In this document: positions 6,791 to 15,549 of the stretch, piece after piece
Position numbering within the stretch: the first letter of the stretch is position 1
How the letters are laid out: each line of letters starts with the position of its first letter
Origin: an uncultured Lachnospiraceae bacterium
GTDB taxonomy: Bacteria; Bacillota; Clostridia; Lachnospirales; Lachnospiraceae
DNA length: 64,000 nucleotides
Reading direction: 5' to 3'
Assembly (NCBI GenBank): GCA_947626775.1
Contig: CANQTL010000013.1
Location: forward strand, 1-64,000
Notes under the pieces: model-generated
Databases searched by the model: none
What the model saw: only the letters and a program-made list of their open reading frames with translations
What the model was told of the DNA's origin: nothing
Translations under genes and position numbers: made by a program

Positions 6791-7861
6791 TTGATACAGG
6801 TGGAGGATTTGGTAAAGAAATACGGCGGCCACACGGCTGTGGATCATCTGTCGTTTACGGTCGAAAAGGGGCAGATCTACGGGTTCCTCGGGCCGAACGG
6901 CGCGGGCAAGTCCACGACGATGAACGTGATGACAGGCTATATTGCCGCAAACAGCGGCACGGTGAAAATAAATGATTATGATATCCTGAGGGAGCCGGAG
7001 AAGGCGAAAAAGTGTATCGGTTATCTGCCGGAGATCCCGCCGTTATATACGGATATGACGGTACGGGAATATCTGCTGTTCGTGGCGGAATTGAAGAAGG
7101 TTCCCAAGAGGGAGCGGGCGTCGCACGTGGAGGAGATTATAGAGCGAATACAGCTGGGCGATGTGAAAAACCGCCTCATCAGAAATCTGTCCAAGGGCTA
7201 TAAGCAGCGGGCAGGGCTGGCGCAGGCGCTGATCGGTTATCCGGAGATTCTGATACTGGATGAGCCGATGGTTGGCCTGGATCCGAAACAGATTATTGAG
7301 ATGCGCGACCTGATCAGGAGTCTTGGGAAGGATCACACGATTCTTTTGAGTTCGCATATTCTCTCCGAGGTGAGCGCCGTGTGCGACCACGTGCTGATCA
7401 TCTCGCACGGCAGGCTGGCGGCGAGCGGTTCCCCGGAGGAACTGCAGGGAATGATGCGCGGCAAGGCCGAGATTGAGGTGCTTGTCTTAGGCGCCAAACA
7501 GCGGGCAGAAGAACTTCTGCAGAATATGCAGGAGATTGAGTCCTATGAGATTGAGGAAGCCTCGGAGGAGGGCAGCGTCAGGATACGCGTCCGCGCCGCG
7601 GGGGATACGGATATCCGGGGCGAACTTTCTGTGGCGCTTGCAGGCGCGGGGCTTCCGATTCTGTCCATGACCAGGGCGGAGAAGTCCCTGGAGGATATTT
7701 TCCTGGAACTTACGGGAGAAGAGGACGGGGCGGAATCCGAACAGGCGGCGGAAGAGGAAACGCCGTCAGAGGAGGCGTCGGATTCCCCGGTGCAGGCGGA
7801 GATGGAAGAGCCTCAAAATACCGAGGCAGAGGAGGTGACGGAAGATGGCGGCGATCTATAA
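6791..7861 (+). CDS. ABC transporter ATP-binding protein, GldA type
   Basis: Predicted 356-residue ATPase. The nucleotide-binding domain spans about residues 1-225: Walker A GPNGAGKST near 35-43, signature LSKGYKQ near 133-139, Walker B LILDEP near 155, then a switch histidine in LLSSHI. A second domain follows, and the last 60 or so residues are an acidic tail, unusual for this family. The TTG at 6791 is chosen because AAGGAGG lies 8 bases ahead; longer starts to 6734 would erase that site. The stop overlaps the permease start by 17 bases, so the two are co-translated. It energises the Gld-like exporter below. The related Bacteroidetes complex GldAFG works in gliding, but in Clostridia the role is unknown. 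Confidence 0.9.
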   Translation: MIQVEDLVKKYGGHTAVDHLSFTVEKGQIYGFLGPNGAGKSTTMNVMTGYIAANSGTVKINDYDILREPEKAKKCIGYLPEIPPLYTDMTVREYLLFVAELKKVPKRERASHVEEIIERIQLGDVKNRLIRNLSKGYKQRAGLAQALIGYPEILILDEPMVGLDPKQIIEMRDLIRSLGKDHTILLSSHILSEVSAVCDHVLIISHGRLAASGSPEELQGMMRGKAEIEVLVLGAKQRAEELLQNMQEIESYEIEEASEEGSVRIRVRAAGDTDIRGELSVALAGAGLPILSMTRAEKSLEDIFLELTGEEDGAESEQAAEEETPSEEASDSPVQAEMEEPQNTEAEEVTEDGGDL

Positions 7862-9974
7862 GAGAGAATTGCGTTATTTCTTCCATACATTTGTGGGCTG
7901 GCTGTATCTGGCGGTCATGCTGTTCATGACGGGAATCTACTTTACCGTCTGCAATATGCTGTCAGGGTATCCGACGATTTCTTATGTGCTGCAGTCCATC
8001 GTGTTTGTAGTTGTGTTTGCCATTCCGCTTCTGACGATGCGCTCGCTCTCCGAAGAGCGGAAGTACAGGACGGATCAGCTGATTCTGACGGCGCCGATAT
8101 CGGTCGGCAGGATTGTGCTTGGCAAATATCTGGCGCTGGTGACGGTATTTGCGATCCCGTTAATTCTGCTTGGCCTGACGCCGCCTGCCCTGATGCAGGC
8201 GGGACAGTTCCAGACCGGGCTGTCCTACACTTCGCTGCTTGGATTTTTCCTGTACGGCTGTCTGGGACTCGCAGTCGGCCTGTTCCTGTCGTCTCTCACG
8301 GAGAGCGTGGTGATTGCCGCGGTGCTTGCGCTGATCGCCATGTTTGTCTGCTACATCATGGGCGGTCTGTGCAATCTCATCTCCAGCACGGGCACGACGG
8401 CAGTGGCGGATATCGCAGTCAAGGTGCTGTACTGCTTCGATATGGTCAGTCGGTTTGACGTGTTGTCCAGCGGCTATTTTGAGGTAGAGTCCGTCGTCTA
8501 TTACGTCACGTTCATCGCCTTTGTACTGTTCTGCACGGCGCAGGCTATACAGAAGCGCAGATATGCTGTGGCCGGGAGGGGGATAAAGCTCGGCGCGTAC
8601 AGTATTTTCAATATTCTCGTTGCCGCGGCGGCGGTCATCGCGGTCAATCTCGGGCTTAATTATGTGCCGGAGCGCTACACTTCCTATGACGTCACGGCGA
8701 ACGATCTGTTCACGCTCACTGAAGATACGGAACAGATCATCGGGGGAATCACGGACGATGTGACAATTTATGTCCTGGCGGACGAGACGGCGAAGGACAA
8801 TGATCTGGACAGGATACTGCGGCAGTTTGAGAGCCGTTCCGATCATATTGCCGTGGAATATGTCAATCCGGTGGAGAATCCGATGTTCTATTACAATTAC
8901 ACGGAGACGCCGCCGACAAATAACAGTCTGATTGTGTCCGGCAAGAGCGGATCCGTGGTTGTGGACTATCAGGATATCTATGTCTACGAGATGAATTATT
9001 ACACTTATCAGAGCGAACTGGTTGCCAACGACGCCGAAGGTCAGATCCTTGCCGCCGTCATGCGCACGTCTACGGACGACGTCCCGAAATTTTACGGGCT
9101 TCTCGGACACAACGAACTGGAACTGGACGAGACTTTTAAAAACGCGCTTGCCAAGGAAAACGCGGAATACGAGGAACTGCAGTTACAGACGGCGGATGCG
9201 ATTCCGTCGGATGCGGCCGGCATTTTCCTGAACGCGCCCCTGAGTGATTACTCGACGGATGATGTGCGGAAAGTGCGCGATTATCTGGAGGGCGGCGGCA
9301 ATGCGCTGATCGTCATGCCGCAGTGGTCTCAGACGCCGCTTGCGAACTTTGAGAGTCTTCTTGCGGATTATGGTGTAACGCCGGTGGAGGGCGTGATCGT
9401 GGAGGGCGACAGAAACAGCTATTATCAGACGCCCTACGATCTGTTCCCGTTTGTTGAGAATAATGAAATCACTGCCAGAATCTATGACGGAACCGTGCTT
9501 GCTCCGCTGTCGAGAGGACTTTCCTACGACGAGGAGACGGAGAATGTGGCGTACACGCCGCTTCTCACGACGAGCGACGACTCTTTCAGCAGGGTCGATC
9601 CGCTGAACAGCGGCAATTCTTTTGACAAGGCGGCGGGGGATATCGACGGCCCGTTTACCGTTGCGCTGAAAGCGGAGAAGCTGTTGGAGAGCGGCGATAC
9701 CTCCCAGGTGGTGATCGTTACGTCAGAGACGCTCTTCACGGCGGGCGCGGACGCTATCGTGCCCGGGTACAATGTGAAGCTGTTCGGAGGCGTCATATCG
9801 AGTCTGGCGGACAGGGAGGCGTCGGTGTCGATTCCGGCCAAGTATTACGAGATAGGCAATTTGGCGTTCTCCGCGGGGACGGTTTATATTGTGGCGGCTG
9901 TCTCTATATTTGTACTTCCGCTCGGCTGTCTGATCGCCGGCCTGGTCATATGGCTCAGGCGCAGAAAGAAGTAG
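7845..9974 (+). CDS. ABC exporter permease fused to a GldG-like auxiliary domain
   Basis: Predicted 709-residue membrane protein that joins two parts usually separate. Residues 1 to about 245 are an ABC-2/GldF-type permease with about six membrane segments, including the family's RSLSEERKYRTDQLILTAPI stretch. After another membrane segment near 255-275, residues to about 680 form an extracytoplasmic ABC_transp_aux (GldG-like) region, with YTSYDVTANDLFTLTEDT and a GHNEL motif, and a final membrane segment closes the chain before the terminal RRRKK. It overlaps the ATPase gene by 17 bases. In related Lachnospiraceae a DUF4340 gene often follows; here none does, and a hydrogenase starts about 105 bases later. 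Substrate unknown. Confidence 0.88.
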   Translation: MAAIYKRELRYFFHTFVGWLYLAVMLFMTGIYFTVCNMLSGYPTISYVLQSIVFVVVFAIPLLTMRSLSEERKYRTDQLILTAPISVGRIVLGKYLALVTVFAIPLILLGLTPPALMQAGQFQTGLSYTSLLGFFLYGCLGLAVGLFLSSLTESVVIAAVLALIAMFVCYIMGGLCNLISSTGTTAVADIAVKVLYCFDMVSRFDVLSSGYFEVESVVYYVTFIAFVLFCTAQAIQKRRYAVAGRGIKLGAYSIFNILVAAAAVIAVNLGLNYVPERYTSYDVTANDLFTLTEDTEQIIGGITDDVTIYVLADETAKDNDLDRILRQFESRSDHIAVEYVNPVENPMFYYNYTETPPTNNSLIVSGKSGSVVVDYQDIYVYEMNYYTYQSELVANDAEGQILAAVMRTSTDDVPKFYGLLGHNELELDETFKNALAKENAEYEELQLQTADAIPSDAAGIFLNAPLSDYSTDDVRKVRDYLEGGGNALIVMPQWSQTPLANFESLLADYGVTPVEGVIVEGDRNSYYQTPYDLFPFVENNEITARIYDGTVLAPLSRGLSYDEETENVAYTPLLTTSDDSFSRVDPLNSGNSFDKAAGDIDGPFTVALKAEKLLESGDTSQVVIVTSETLFTAGADAIVPGYNVKLFGGVISSLADREASVSIPAKYYEIGNLAFSAGTVYIVAAVSIFVLPLGCLIAGLVIWLRRRKK

Positions 9975-10078
9975 CGCGGTGCAGAAGATGCGCAGAGAAG
10001 GAATTCCTCTTGATTTCCTTGCCGGTTTATGCAAGAATAGACTTGTGAAATAATTAACATGACCGGTTGGGAGGTATC

Positions 10079-11611
10079 GTGAAGACAATCACACGGATGT
10101 GTCGATTGTTTTTACGGGAAATGGAGATTGCCATGAGAGGGATCGATACACAGGTCCGCAGAAACAGGCGCCGGATTTTCAAAGAAGTGGCGAATCTGGC
10201 TTATCATTCGGAGAATCTGATAGACGATGTGGAGGCGCTTCCGTATCAGATCGTGGACTATGACGAGTCGGAGTATGAGAGCATTTACAGGGAGCGTTCC
10301 ATTGTCCGCGAGCGCATCAGGCTCGCGATGGGGCTCTCTCTCAGGCCGGAAAACCGGCCGGTGCATCTGACGCAGGGGCTTGAGGAGAGCAATATTGCGG
10401 AGAAATATTATGAACCGCCGCTGATGCAGGTTATCCCGTCGGCGTGCAACGCCTGTCCGGAGAACCGCTATCAGGTGACGGACCGCTGCATGGGCTGTGT
10501 GGCGCATCCCTGCAGGGAGGTGTGCCCGCGCGGCGCGATCTCCATGAAAAACGGCAAGTCTGTGATCGATCAGGAGAAATGCATCAAGTGCGGCAAGTGT
10601 AAGTCGGTGTGTCCCTATGATGCGATCTCCCATCAGGTGCGTCCATGCGCCGGAGCCTGCGGCGTGAACGCGATTAAGAATGATCCGAAGGGAAGGGCGG
10701 TGATCGACAATGATCTGTGCGTCGCCTGCGGACAATGTATGGTAAACTGTCCTTTTGGGGCCATTGCGGACAAGTCGCAGATCTTCCAGCTGATTCGGGC
10801 GATGCAGTCGGGACAGAAGATCATCGCTCAGGTGGCGCCCGCTTTCGCCGGGCAGTTCGGCCCAGATGTGACGCCGGACATGCTCAAGACGGCGTTAAAG
10901 GAACTTGGTTTTTACGACGTCTACGAGACGGCGCTCGGCGCGGATCTTGGCGCGATTGCGGAGGCGGAGCACTATGCGGAGGAAGTGGCTACGGGCAGGC
11001 TGCCTTTCAGTCTGACTTCCTGCTGTCCGTCCTGGTCGGTGCTGGCCAAGAAATTTTTCCCGGAGACGATCGACAAGATTTCAAACGCATTGACGCCCAT
11101 GGTGGCCACGGCGAGAATGATCAAAAAAGATCATCCGGACGCGAAAGTGGTGTTTATCGGACCCTGCGCGTCTAAGAAACTGGAGGCTTCCCGCAGGACG
11201 ATCCGCTCGGATGTGGATTTTGTTATCACCTTTGAGGAGCTGACCGGTATTTTCGAGGCGAAAGGGCTTTTGTTAAATGAGATTCAGGCGATGGACCGGA
11301 TGCAGGGCGCCACGGGCGCGGGACGCGGATACGGCGTCGCCGGCGGCGTAGCCAGCGCGATCGAAGAGTGTGTGCGGGAGTATTATCCGGATATAGACGT
11401 GAATATCGAGCACGCTGAGAGCCTCGCGGAGTGTAAGAAGATCCTGATGCTGGCCAAGGCCGGCAAGAAGAACGGCTGTCTGATCGAGGGCATGGCGTGT
11501 CCGGGCGGCTGTGTGGCGGGCGCCGGCACCAATATCGCGATTCCCGTCGCGGCCAAGGCGGTCGCCGCCTTCAAGGAGTCGGCAAAGAAGAAGATACCGG
11601 ACAAAGATTGA
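10079..11611 (+). CDS. Monomeric [FeFe] hydrogenase, group-B-like
   Basis: Predicted cytoplasmic iron-sulfur enzyme of about 510 residues that probably exchanges H2 with protons and electrons. Several cysteine clusters (residues about 130-230), including CIKCGKCKSVCP and CVACGQCMVNCP, bind 4Fe-4S clusters. The H-cluster motifs follow: TSCCPSW near 313, GPCASKK near 361 and EGMACPGGC near 470. L2 begins with GPC rather than MPC, as in group B enzymes. The GTG at 10079 has GGGAGG four bases ahead; an ATG at 10133 (MRGIDTQV) is a good alternative. No maturation genes (hydEFG) or redox partner are nearby. Its role in fermentative redox balance is inference; group B enzymes remain poorly characterised. 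Confidence 0.85.
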   Translation: MKTITRMCRLFLREMEIAMRGIDTQVRRNRRRIFKEVANLAYHSENLIDDVEALPYQIVDYDESEYESIYRERSIVRERIRLAMGLSLRPENRPVHLTQGLEESNIAEKYYEPPLMQVIPSACNACPENRYQVTDRCMGCVAHPCREVCPRGAISMKNGKSVIDQEKCIKCGKCKSVCPYDAISHQVRPCAGACGVNAIKNDPKGRAVIDNDLCVACGQCMVNCPFGAIADKSQIFQLIRAMQSGQKIIAQVAPAFAGQFGPDVTPDMLKTALKELGFYDVYETALGADLGAIAEAEHYAEEVATGRLPFSLTSCCPSWSVLAKKFFPETIDKISNALTPMVATARMIKKDHPDAKVVFIGPCASKKLEASRRTIRSDVDFVITFEELTGIFEAKGLLLNEIQAMDRMQGATGAGRGYGVAGGVASAIEECVREYYPDIDVNIEHAESLAECKKILMLAKAGKKNGCLIEGMACPGGCVAGAGTNIAIPVAAKAVAAFKESAKKKIPDKD

Positions 11612-11635
11612 GATTGACGGAGGAAGTGTGAAAAT

Positions 11636-13087
11636 ATGAAAATCAGAACGAGATATGCGCCCAGTCCCACGGGCCGTATGCATGTGGGCAATCTCAGGAC
11701 GGCGCTGTACGCCTATCTGATCGCGAAGCATGAGGGCGGAGATTTCATCCTGCGCATCGAGGATACGGATCAGGAGCGCTATGTGGAAGGGGCGGTGGAC
11801 ATTATCTACCGCACGCTGGAGAAGACGGGGCTCGTCCACGACGAAGGCCCGGACAAGGACGGCGGCGTGGGTCCCTATGTGCAGAGCGAGCGCCAGAAGC
11901 AGGGCATCTATATGAAGTACGCGAAGGAACTGATCGACAAGGGGCAGGCTTACTATTGCTTCTGCGACAAGGAGCGGCTGGCGACTCTGACGAGGACGGT
12001 GGCCGGCAAGGAGATCAACGTCTACGACAAACACTGTCTGCATTTGTCCAAAGAGGAGATTGCGGCGAACCTGGCCGCGGGCAGACCCTATGTCATCAGG
12101 CAGAACAATCCCACGGAGGGTACGACGACTTTTCACGACGATATCTACGGGGACATCACTGTGGACAACGCGGAGCTGGACGATATGATTCTGATCAAGT
12201 CGGACGGTTTCCCGACCTATAATTTCGCCAACGTGGTGGACGACCACCTCATGGGGATCACTCACGTGGTGCGCGGCAATGAATACCTTTCCTCGTCGCC
12301 CAAGTACAACCGCCTCTACGAGGCTTTCGGCTGGGAGATCCCCGAGTATGTGCACTGTCCGCTGATCACGGACGAGAACCATCAAAAGCTGTCAAAGCGC
12401 TGCGGACACTCATCCTACGAGGATCTGATCGAGCAGGGGTTCCTCTCGGAGGCGGTGGTCAATTTCGTGGCGCTGCTTGGCTGGAGCCCTGAGGACAACA
12501 ATGAGATCTTTACGCTGGACGAACTGGTGCAGAAGTTCAACTATCGCCATCTGTCCAAATCGCCCGCTGTGTTCGATTATACGAAGCTCAAGTGGATGAA
12601 CGGCGAGTACTGCAAGGCCATGGATCCCGATCGGTTCTATGAGATGGCGAAGCCCTGGCTTCAGGAGGTTATCACGAAGGACCTGGATCTTCGTAAGATC
12701 GCGTCCATGGTACAGACGCGGATCGAGATCTTCCCGGATATCAGGGAGATGGTCGGTTTCTTTGATAAGCTGCCGGAATATGACGCGGAGCTGTATGCGC
12801 ACAAGAAGATGAAGACGAGCAGAGAGTCCAGTCTCGAGGTGCTGGAAGAACTGCTTCCCATACTGGAAGAACAGGAGGATTACAGCAACGACGCGCTGTA
12901 TCAGACGCTGCTTGCCTATGTGGAAAAGAAGGGATGCAAAAACGGATATGTGATGTGGCCGGTGCGAACGGCTGTCTCCGGCAGACAGATGACGCCTGCC
13001 GGTGCGACGGAGATTATGGAGATACTGGGAAAGGAAGAGTCTCTTGCCAGAATACGCAGGGGAATCGCCAAGCTTAAAGAAGTCTGA
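11636..13087 (+). CDS. gltX: Glutamyl-tRNA synthetase
   Basis: Predicted 483-residue class I aminoacyl-tRNA synthetase that charges tRNA-Glu, and in many Firmicutes also tRNA-Gln before transamidation. The HIGH-type motif is [11 protein letters not shown] at residues 9-19, and the KMSKS-type motif is KLSKR near residue 252. The intervening [10 protein letters not shown] and [10 protein letters not shown] segments are characteristic. Full length for the family. GGAGG lies ahead of the ATG. The 3' end overlaps the start region of the helicase gene by about 40 bases. No T-box leader is seen in the 24 bases between it and the hydrogenase. Confidence 0.96.
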   Translation: MKIRTRYAPSPTGRMHVGNLRTALYAYLIAKHEGGDFILRIEDTDQERYVEGAVDIIYRTLEKTGLVHDEGPDKDGGVGPYVQSERQKQGIYMKYAKELIDKGQAYYCFCDKERLATLTRTVAGKEINVYDKHCLHLSKEEIAANLAAGRPYVIRQNNPTEGTTTFHDDIYGDITVDNAELDDMILIKSDGFPTYNFANVVDDHLMGITHVVRGNEYLSSSPKYNRLYEAFGWEIPEYVHCPLITDENHQKLSKRCGHSSYEDLIEQGFLSEAVVNFVALLGWSPEDNNEIFTLDELVQKFNYRHLSKSPAVFDYTKLKWMNGEYCKAMDPDRFYEMAKPWLQEVITKDLDLRKIASMVQTRIEIFPDIREMVGFFDKLPEYDAELYAHKKMKTSRESSLEVLEELLPILEEQEDYSNDALYQTLLAYVEKKGCKNGYVMWPVRTAVSGRQMTPAGATEIMEILGKEESLARIRRGIAKLKEV

Positions 13088-15065
13088 GCGCAGGCCCGAT
13101 CCGGCGCAGGAGAGGGCGATTAGACACGTTTCCGGTCCCGCACAGGTCTTTGCGGGGCCGGGCAGCGGCAAAACCCATGTCACCGTACAGCGCATCCGAT
13201 ATCTCATCACACACTGCGGCGCAGAACCGTCGCATATTCTTGTCATCACTTTTACCAAAGCGGCTGCACTCGAGATGCAGGAACGCTTCTTTCGGCTGAT
13301 GGCGCCGGAGCGCCCGCCGGTTCGTTTCGGTACTTTTCACGCCGTATTCTATCACATTCTGAGGCAGTCGCCGCAGTATCGCGATTATTCCATTATCACG
13401 GAATCGGAGAGGAGGAAACTGTTCAGACAGATCATCCGTATGCATAAACGTTTTGCGAATGTTCAGGAGGAGGATCTGGCGGAGGTGATCGCCTGTGCTG
13501 ACGCCTGCCGCGGTAAGCCGCAGGCTTCGTGCGCGCAGCATCTTTCTCTGCAGAGACTTGACGGGGAGGACATCGCTTTCCTGAACCGGGAATATGAGGC
13601 CTATCTGCGGGAGTTTGGGCAGATGGATTTTGACGGGATCGGGCGGTTCTGCCTGTCGCTTCTGCGGGAAGATCCGGCGCTTCTGGCTATGTGGCAGGCG
13701 CAGTTTGCCTACATTCTGATCGACGAGTTTCAAGATATCTCTCCCGGTCAGTATGAGATCATGCGGCTGCTCGCCGCGCCCGAAAACAATCTGTTTATCG
13801 TCGGGGACGACGACCAGTCTATTTACGGTTTCCGCGGGGCGAGTCCGGACAGCATGCAGGCTTTTCTGCGGGATTACCCGGAAGCGGAACGTATTTTTCT
13901 GGACGTCAATTACCGGTGCGGCGGGACAATCGTGGAAGCTGCGGGCAGGGTTATTGCCGAGAACCGCAGCCGCGTGGCCAAGGAGATTCGCGCAGCTCAC
14001 GCGGAGGGGGCGGGATTTCGGCTTTATATCGCAGAGGAGGAGATAGAGCAGGAGCGATACCTGACAGAGGCCCTGCGCGGCAAACAGCAGAGCGGAGAGC
14101 TGGCGCAGTGCGCGCTGATCTGCCGCACCAATTACGGCTGCGCGCTCTGGGCGCAGAGACTGCACAGGCAGGGAATTCCCTATGTCCTGAAAGAAGCGCC
14201 GGGGAACCCCTTCGATCACTTTGTGGTTCGGGATATCATGGCGTATCTCGCCCTGGCGGAAGGGGACGACACAAGGCGCAGCTTTTTTCGCATTATGAAC
14301 CGTCCGGTCAGATATCTCAGAAGAGAGAGCATTTCGTCCGAACGGGTCTGCCGGGAAGAGATGATGGAATATTACCGCGACGCGCCCGCGCTCCAGGAAG
14401 CCGTGCGCAGACTTTTTCAGGATCTGGACAGCCTGCGCGGCAAGAAGCCGCATCTGCAGATCAGGTATATCAGGAAGGTAATCGGATACGACGGATATCT
14501 GCGGGACAAATACGGCGCGGAGAAAGCGGAGGAGCTGCTGCGCACAGCGGAGGATTTTCAGCTTCTGGCGGAACGTTTCCCTTCCCGCAGGGCGATTGAA
14601 GACTATATCAGCCAGTGCGGGGAGGCGCTGCAGAAAAGAAATGCCGCGAAGGTAAGAACCGAGGATGAGAAAAAACCGGACGGCCTGCAGCTCATGACGA
14701 TGCATGCGGCGAAGGGTCTGGAATTTGACTGTGTCTATCTGCCGGACTGCCAGGAGGGGAAGATTCCCTACGCCAAATCGAAGACGGAGGCGCAGATCGA
14801 GGAGGAGCGGAGGATGTTCTACGTGGCGATGACGCGCGCGAAGAAGGAGCTGTGCGTTACGGCCTGGCAGGGAAAAAGCGGGAAAGACGCGCCTTCCCGC
14901 TTCCTCTCATGTTTATGTCAGTCGTCTTCATCGCCCACAAGCTCGTCAAATTCCGCGGCGTCCAGGTACTCGTCGAAGGCGTCTGCGACGGCTTCGTACT
15001 CGTCATCGTCGTCGATGTACGCAAGTTCCGGTTCTTCGTTTGCATCGTCGGGATTCTCGCTGTAG
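13044..15065 (+). CDS. UvrD/Rep-family DNA helicase with a read-through tail
   Basis: Predicted 673-residue superfamily 1A 3'-5' helicase. Motif I is AGPGSGKT near residue 37, motif Ia [11 protein letters not shown], motif II LIDEFQD near 226, motif [16 protein letters not shown], motif [12 protein letters not shown] and motif [15 protein letters not shown]. It is somewhat shorter than PcrA (about 720-740). The TTG at 13044 has AAGGA 8 bases ahead and overlaps gltX by 44 bases; an earlier GTG at 13002 lacks such a site. The true protein core ends near FLSCL at about 14,915. The last 50 or so residues are almost all Ser, Thr and Ala because the frame runs antisense through the opposing DUF1292 gene. 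Role in repair or recombination is inferred from family. Confidence 0.88.
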   Translation: MPEYAGESPSLKKSERRPDPAQERAIRHVSGPAQVFAGPGSGKTHVTVQRIRYLITHCGAEPSHILVITFTKAAALEMQERFFRLMAPERPPVRFGTFHAVFYHILRQSPQYRDYSIITESERRKLFRQIIRMHKRFANVQEEDLAEVIACADACRGKPQASCAQHLSLQRLDGEDIAFLNREYEAYLREFGQMDFDGIGRFCLSLLREDPALLAMWQAQFAYILIDEFQDISPGQYEIMRLLAAPENNLFIVGDDDQSIYGFRGASPDSMQAFLRDYPEAERIFLDVNYRCGGTIVEAAGRVIAENRSRVAKEIRAAHAEGAGFRLYIAEEEIEQERYLTEALRGKQQSGELAQCALICRTNYGCALWAQRLHRQGIPYVLKEAPGNPFDHFVVRDIMAYLALAEGDDTRRSFFRIMNRPVRYLRRESISSERVCREEMMEYYRDAPALQEAVRRLFQDLDSLRGKKPHLQIRYIRKVIGYDGYLRDKYGAEKAEELLRTAEDFQLLAERFPSRRAIEDYISQCGEALQKRNAAKVRTEDEKKPDGLQLMTMHAAKGLEFDCVYLPDCQEGKIPYAKSKTEAQIEEERRMFYVAMTRAKKELCVTAWQGKSGKDAPSRFLSCLCQSSSSPTSSSNSAASRYSSKASATASYSSSSSMYASSGSSFASSGFSL

Positions 15066-15262
15066 CGATAGAACCAGACTTCTCCGTCGGTGTTGCCGCC
15101 GTCCTCGTCGAGCGGAAGAAGCGCGATATAATCGCGGCTGTTCACCGTCAGAATCGTGACAACGGCACAGGTGACGCTCGTGCCGTCCGCCAGGTCCAGA
15201 TCAACCGTCATCTCCTCCGCGGCATATCCGCCGTCGGGGACAGGCCCGTTGTTTTTGGCCAT
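14918..15262 (-). CDS. DUF1292 domain protein
   Basis: Predicted 114-residue acidic protein. The stretch VTCAVVTILTVNSRDYIALLP, then GEVWFYRY, is the DUF1292 pattern; members are small Firmicute proteins of unknown function. The tail is strongly acidic ([20 protein letters not shown]). AAAGGAGG stands ahead of the ATG, and a promoter TTGTAT-N17-TAAAAT lies at 15296-15324 on the same strand. Its 3' part overlaps the helicase gene on the other strand by 148 bases. Because the DUF1292 frame carries family character and the helicase frame there does not, this gene is the real owner of the overlap. Confidence 0.85.
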   Translation of the reverse strand: MAKNNGPVPDGGYAAEEMTVDLDLADGTSVTCAVVTILTVNSRDYIALLPLDEDGGNTDGEVWFYRYSENPDDANEEPELAYIDDDDEYEAVADAFDEYLDAAEFDELVGDEDD

Positions 15263-15295
15263 ATAAACCGCCTCCTTTCACATGGGAACAGTTTT

Positions 15296-15324
15296 ATTTT
15301 ACAGAAAAACAGCGGGAGATACAA
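15296..15324 (-). promoter_or_regulatory. Predicted sigma-A promoter of the DUF1292 gene
   Basis: On the minus strand TTGTAT (15324-15319) and TAAAAT (15301-15296) are separated by 17 bases, about 35 bases ahead of the start codon. Confidence 0.5.
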
Positions 15325-15342
15325 TGCGGAAATAATTTTTTG

Positions 15343-15371
15343 TTGGGAAAAAATACATTCTATGGTATAAT
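15343..15371 (+). promoter_or_regulatory. Predicted sigma-A promoter for the GH13 gene
   Basis: TTGGGA at 15343-15348 and TATAAT at 15366-15371 have a 17-base spacer. Transcription starting near 15,378 would begin right at the first inverted repeat of the leader. Confidence 0.6.
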
Positions 15372-15378
15372 AGACTCC

Positions 15379-15493
15379 AGAATCCGCCTGCTGCGCAGCC
15401 GTCGTGCTACGCACTCAAAGATTCTGTCGTTACCATATCAGGTGAAATCAAATGCTCGCTTTGCTCGCGCTTGATTTCCTGCTGATATGGTAA
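15379..15493 (+). repeat. Two long inverted repeats in the GH13 leader
   Basis: The first stem pairs AGAATC (15379-15384) with GATTCT (15420-15425) and encloses the palindrome GCTGCGCAGC (15390-15399). The second pairs TTACCATATCAG (15430-15441) with CTGATATGGTAA (15482-15493), with an inner GAAATCAA (15444-15451) pairing TTGATTTC (15471-15478). No T run follows, so this is not a plain terminator. It may be a REP-like dispersed element or a cis-regulatory RNA. The remainder to the start codon at 15550 shows only a GGAGG ribosome site. Confidence 0.6.
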
Positions 15494-15549
15494 AATACTC
15501 ATAGAAGGTTGGGGAGCGGGTAGTCAGGCAGAATTTACCGGAGGGTCAG

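Noticed and set aside
13074..14705. A 543-codon minus-strand frame
   Set aside because: Antisense to the UvrD-family helicase; the translation is low in recognisable structure and rich in Arg, Leu and His as expected for a shadow frame.
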